This document shows, piece after piece, positions 62,531-64,000 of a stretch of 64,000 nucleotides of DNA. The stretch is taken from contig NZ_JAJQVM010000013.1 in assembly GCF_021234875.1 (NCBI RefSeq), positions 1-64,000 on the forward strand. The letters run 5' to 3'. A program made the position numbers and the translations under genes. Positions within the stretch are counted from its first letter, which is position 1. Each line of letters begins with the position of its first letter. The notes beneath the pieces are model-generated. The model did no database searches and was not told where the DNA came from. It saw nothing but the letters and a program-made list of their open reading frames with translations. Source of the stretch: Marinibactrum halimedae (GTDB taxonomy: Bacteria; Pseudomonadota; Gammaproteobacteria; Pseudomonadales; Cellvibrionaceae).

Positions 62531-62561
62531 GTATTTTGTGCCCCTTGTGAGCACAAAATAC
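62531..62561. terminator. Hairpin downstream of the cold-shock gene
   Basis: GTATTTTGTGC pairs with GCACAAAATAC (11 bp, 9-base loop), followed at a short distance by T-rich sequence. Confidence 0.7.
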
Positions 62562-62645
62562 GCTTTTAAATTTAAATCGTTTTTTGTGAGATATTTTGGG
62601 GTTTTCTCTAAATTTGGGTTTCTCTAAAGTAGTCAATTAATGAAA

Positions 62646-63977
62646 CTAAGCGACATTATTTGAATTATTCATGTTTACTCGATATTTCTTTAAATTCATT
62701 TCTTTCTGAGTCTCATATTTTTCTTTCCATTGCATCGGAGCTGCTTCAGCAAGTAACCGCTTTAATTGATCAAGCTGCATACTGATTTCGTCGTAAATAA
62801 CTTCTGAGCGCCAAATGAGGTGCTGATCCTCTCTATTACTGAATGAGCAGGTATTCTCTAGCCAAACTTGATATTCAGGTTGTAAAACGCCTGAGCTATT
62901 AATAGAAATACTCATACGTCCAATCAATGATGCTATGGCATTCCGTTTTTTGGAGTGGGCAATGTCATCGAGGACGAACCATGTGAAATCTCTTAACTCA
63001 ATAAAGTGATGGTATAAGAGAGTGTGGCGCTCTGTAATATATTGATGTGTTGGGCAGTTTTCAGGAAGATGGCAATGTGCATTCGGGAAACGTTTCACCA
63101 AACGAGCAGCGGCATTGTGCACTTTTTGAAAGTGTACCCCTTGATTAAACATTAATGCAGAGCTAATGAGTGTATTGGTGTACTCGCCGTGCTCGGCATA
63201 TCGTGCGTAAAAATCAATAATGGTATCGCTGATGGCCACAATTTGGCTTGCAACACTTAATTCACTACCAAATTTACCTTTCGGATAGCCAGTACCGTCT
63301 GTGCTTTCATGATGATTCAGGGCGGCCTCACTAATGCTTTTGGGTAGGCTGGGAATCATTTCAAGAATTTTACTGGCGATGACAGGGTGAGCTTGTTTTT
63401 GTCGAGTGATTTCAGGGGTGATTTCATGTGCTTCTATGAAATCTGGATTAATATGAAGGAAGCCCACGTCCCGGAATAAGGCGGCAATGACAGCAGCCTG
63501 GCAGGCTTCTGAAGTAATAACTTTTGTGCTTAACAGTTCTTTACCTATAGAAAGAGCGGTCAGTGCGCCAAATATTGCTTTTTGATACAGCTTTGGAAAG
63601 CGCTCAGACATCACCGTGAGCTTTTGACGGAGTAAAAGGTGCTTATCGTAAAGTTGGCAGGCTTCATTCAGAGCGTAACAGTAATTCTCGTCCCCGCTGA
63701 TAATGGGGGCAAGTCCTGGTGCGCTAGGGGCGAGTTGTAACATAAATTGATACAACTCTTTACCGCTTACGCTATTTTCAATATTGATACTCTGCTCTAT
63801 TGGTTTACTCAGCTTGTGTTGTGCAATAATCCTTGCTTTGTCGACATTAAAACGACTGCCTTTCTTTAAAAGTAGAGCGCCTTGTTGATTGTGTATGTCT
63901 TCTGTACAAATGACAGCATTATTTTCATTAACGTGCGCCAAATGCGCGGAATAAAACCCGTTACCTGGGGTACTCAT
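62646..63977 (-). CDS. HD-GYP-like protein with a degenerate metal site
   Basis: 443 residues. An N-terminal region (about 1-70; AVICTEDIHNQQGALLLKKG) precedes the HD-GYP-like domain (about 130-290). HPVIASKIL (H197) and NHHESTDGTGYPKG (H222, H223, GYP loop) are kept, but the signature HD is R169-D170 (ALFRDVGF) and the usual VADVYDA is ISDTIIDFY. It may bind rather than cleave c-di-GMP, or be inactive. A C-terminal 150-residue region is unassigned. GGTGGAGATACC precedes the ATG, giving a solid start. Confidence 0.87.
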   Translation of the reverse strand: MSTPGNGFYSAHLAHVNENNAVICTEDIHNQQGALLLKKGSRFNVDKARIIAQHKLSKPIEQSINIENSVSGKELYQFMLQLAPSAPGLAPIISGDENYCYALNEACQLYDKHLLLRQKLTVMSERFPKLYQKAIFGALTALSIGKELLSTKVITSEACQAAVIAALFRDVGFLHINPDFIEAHEITPEITRQKQAHPVIASKILEMIPSLPKSISEAALNHHESTDGTGYPKGKFGSELSVASQIVAISDTIIDFYARYAEHGEYTNTLISSALMFNQGVHFQKVHNAAARLVKRFPNAHCHLPENCPTHQYITERHTLLYHHFIELRDFTWFVLDDIAHSKKRNAIASLIGRMSISINSSGVLQPEYQVWLENTCSFSNREDQHLIWRSEVIYDEISMQLDQLKRLLAEAAPMQWKEKYETQKEMNLKKYRVNMNNSNNVA

Positions 63978-64000
63978 GGTATCTCCACCATCTTTAATGG

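Noticed and set aside
1-64000. tRNA, rRNA, prophage or defence-island genes
   Set aside because: Looked for on both strands; no cloverleaf, rRNA segment, integrase, restriction or Cas-type protein was recognised.

Overview
The window reads as chromosomal DNA of a marine, Oceanospirillales- or Pseudomonadales-like gammaproteobacterium with moderate G+C. Two gene-order blocks support this. The first is lepA-lepB-DUF4845-rnc-era-recO, followed by a GacS/BarA-type kinase divergent from cysM-rlmD-relA-mazG. The second is slt / uup / universal stress protein / topA / lexA / psrA-nagZ-mscS-hpt. Both are close to the order I recall from Pseudomonas; sulA is missing next to lexA. No rRNA, tRNA, CRISPR array, prophage or complete insertion sequence was seen.

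Layout. 0.1-1.1 kb: a tandem-domain 2-oxoglutarate/Fe(II) oxygenase that has lost its 5' end. 1.1-6.5 kb: a minus-strand operon matching the E. coli yjfIJKLMC set (DUF2170, PspA/IM30, DUF2491, DUF350, DUF1190, ATP-grasp GspS-like ligase) with a K+ channel gene inserted. It is divergent from a small DUF6471-like gene across a spacer holding two copies of a TGTGGAATATAT half-palindrome. 7-19 kb: accessory genes, including a GNAT acetyltransferase, a class-3 lipase, a four-helix membrane protein, an autotransporter with an Ig-like passenger, two large lipoproteins and an outer-membrane barrel. 19.4-34.4 kb: the first conserved housekeeping block. 34.5-38.2 kb: a REC-CheC regulator followed by a PAS-GGDEF diguanylate cyclase broken by a one-base loss in a C tract. 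38.2-45.4 kb: AT-rich accessory DNA with several small ORFs, a secreted EF-hand protein, a small lipoprotein and a roughly 1,036-residue calcium-binding repeat protein. That last gene is split by a 214-bp MITE with 19-bp perfect inverted ends and a 10-bp target duplication. 45.7-61.4 kb: the second conserved block. 61.4-64 kb: a long leader, a cold-shock protein and an HD-GYP-like protein lacking the metal-binding histidine.

Functionally the window combines translation and RNA maintenance (LepA, RNase III, Era, RlmD), stringent and stress control (RelA, MazG, GacS, LexA, PsrA, Usp, Csp), envelope work (LepB, Slt, NagZ, MscS, YjfJ/PspA-like operon) and a set of exported, probably Ca2+-binding proteins. 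A recurring feature is short tandem duplication (14-24 bp units, 2-7 copies) in many intergenic gaps and inside rlmD and slt. The most informative single observation is the MITE that splits the calcium-binding repeat gene, because the ancestral reading frame can be rebuilt exactly.
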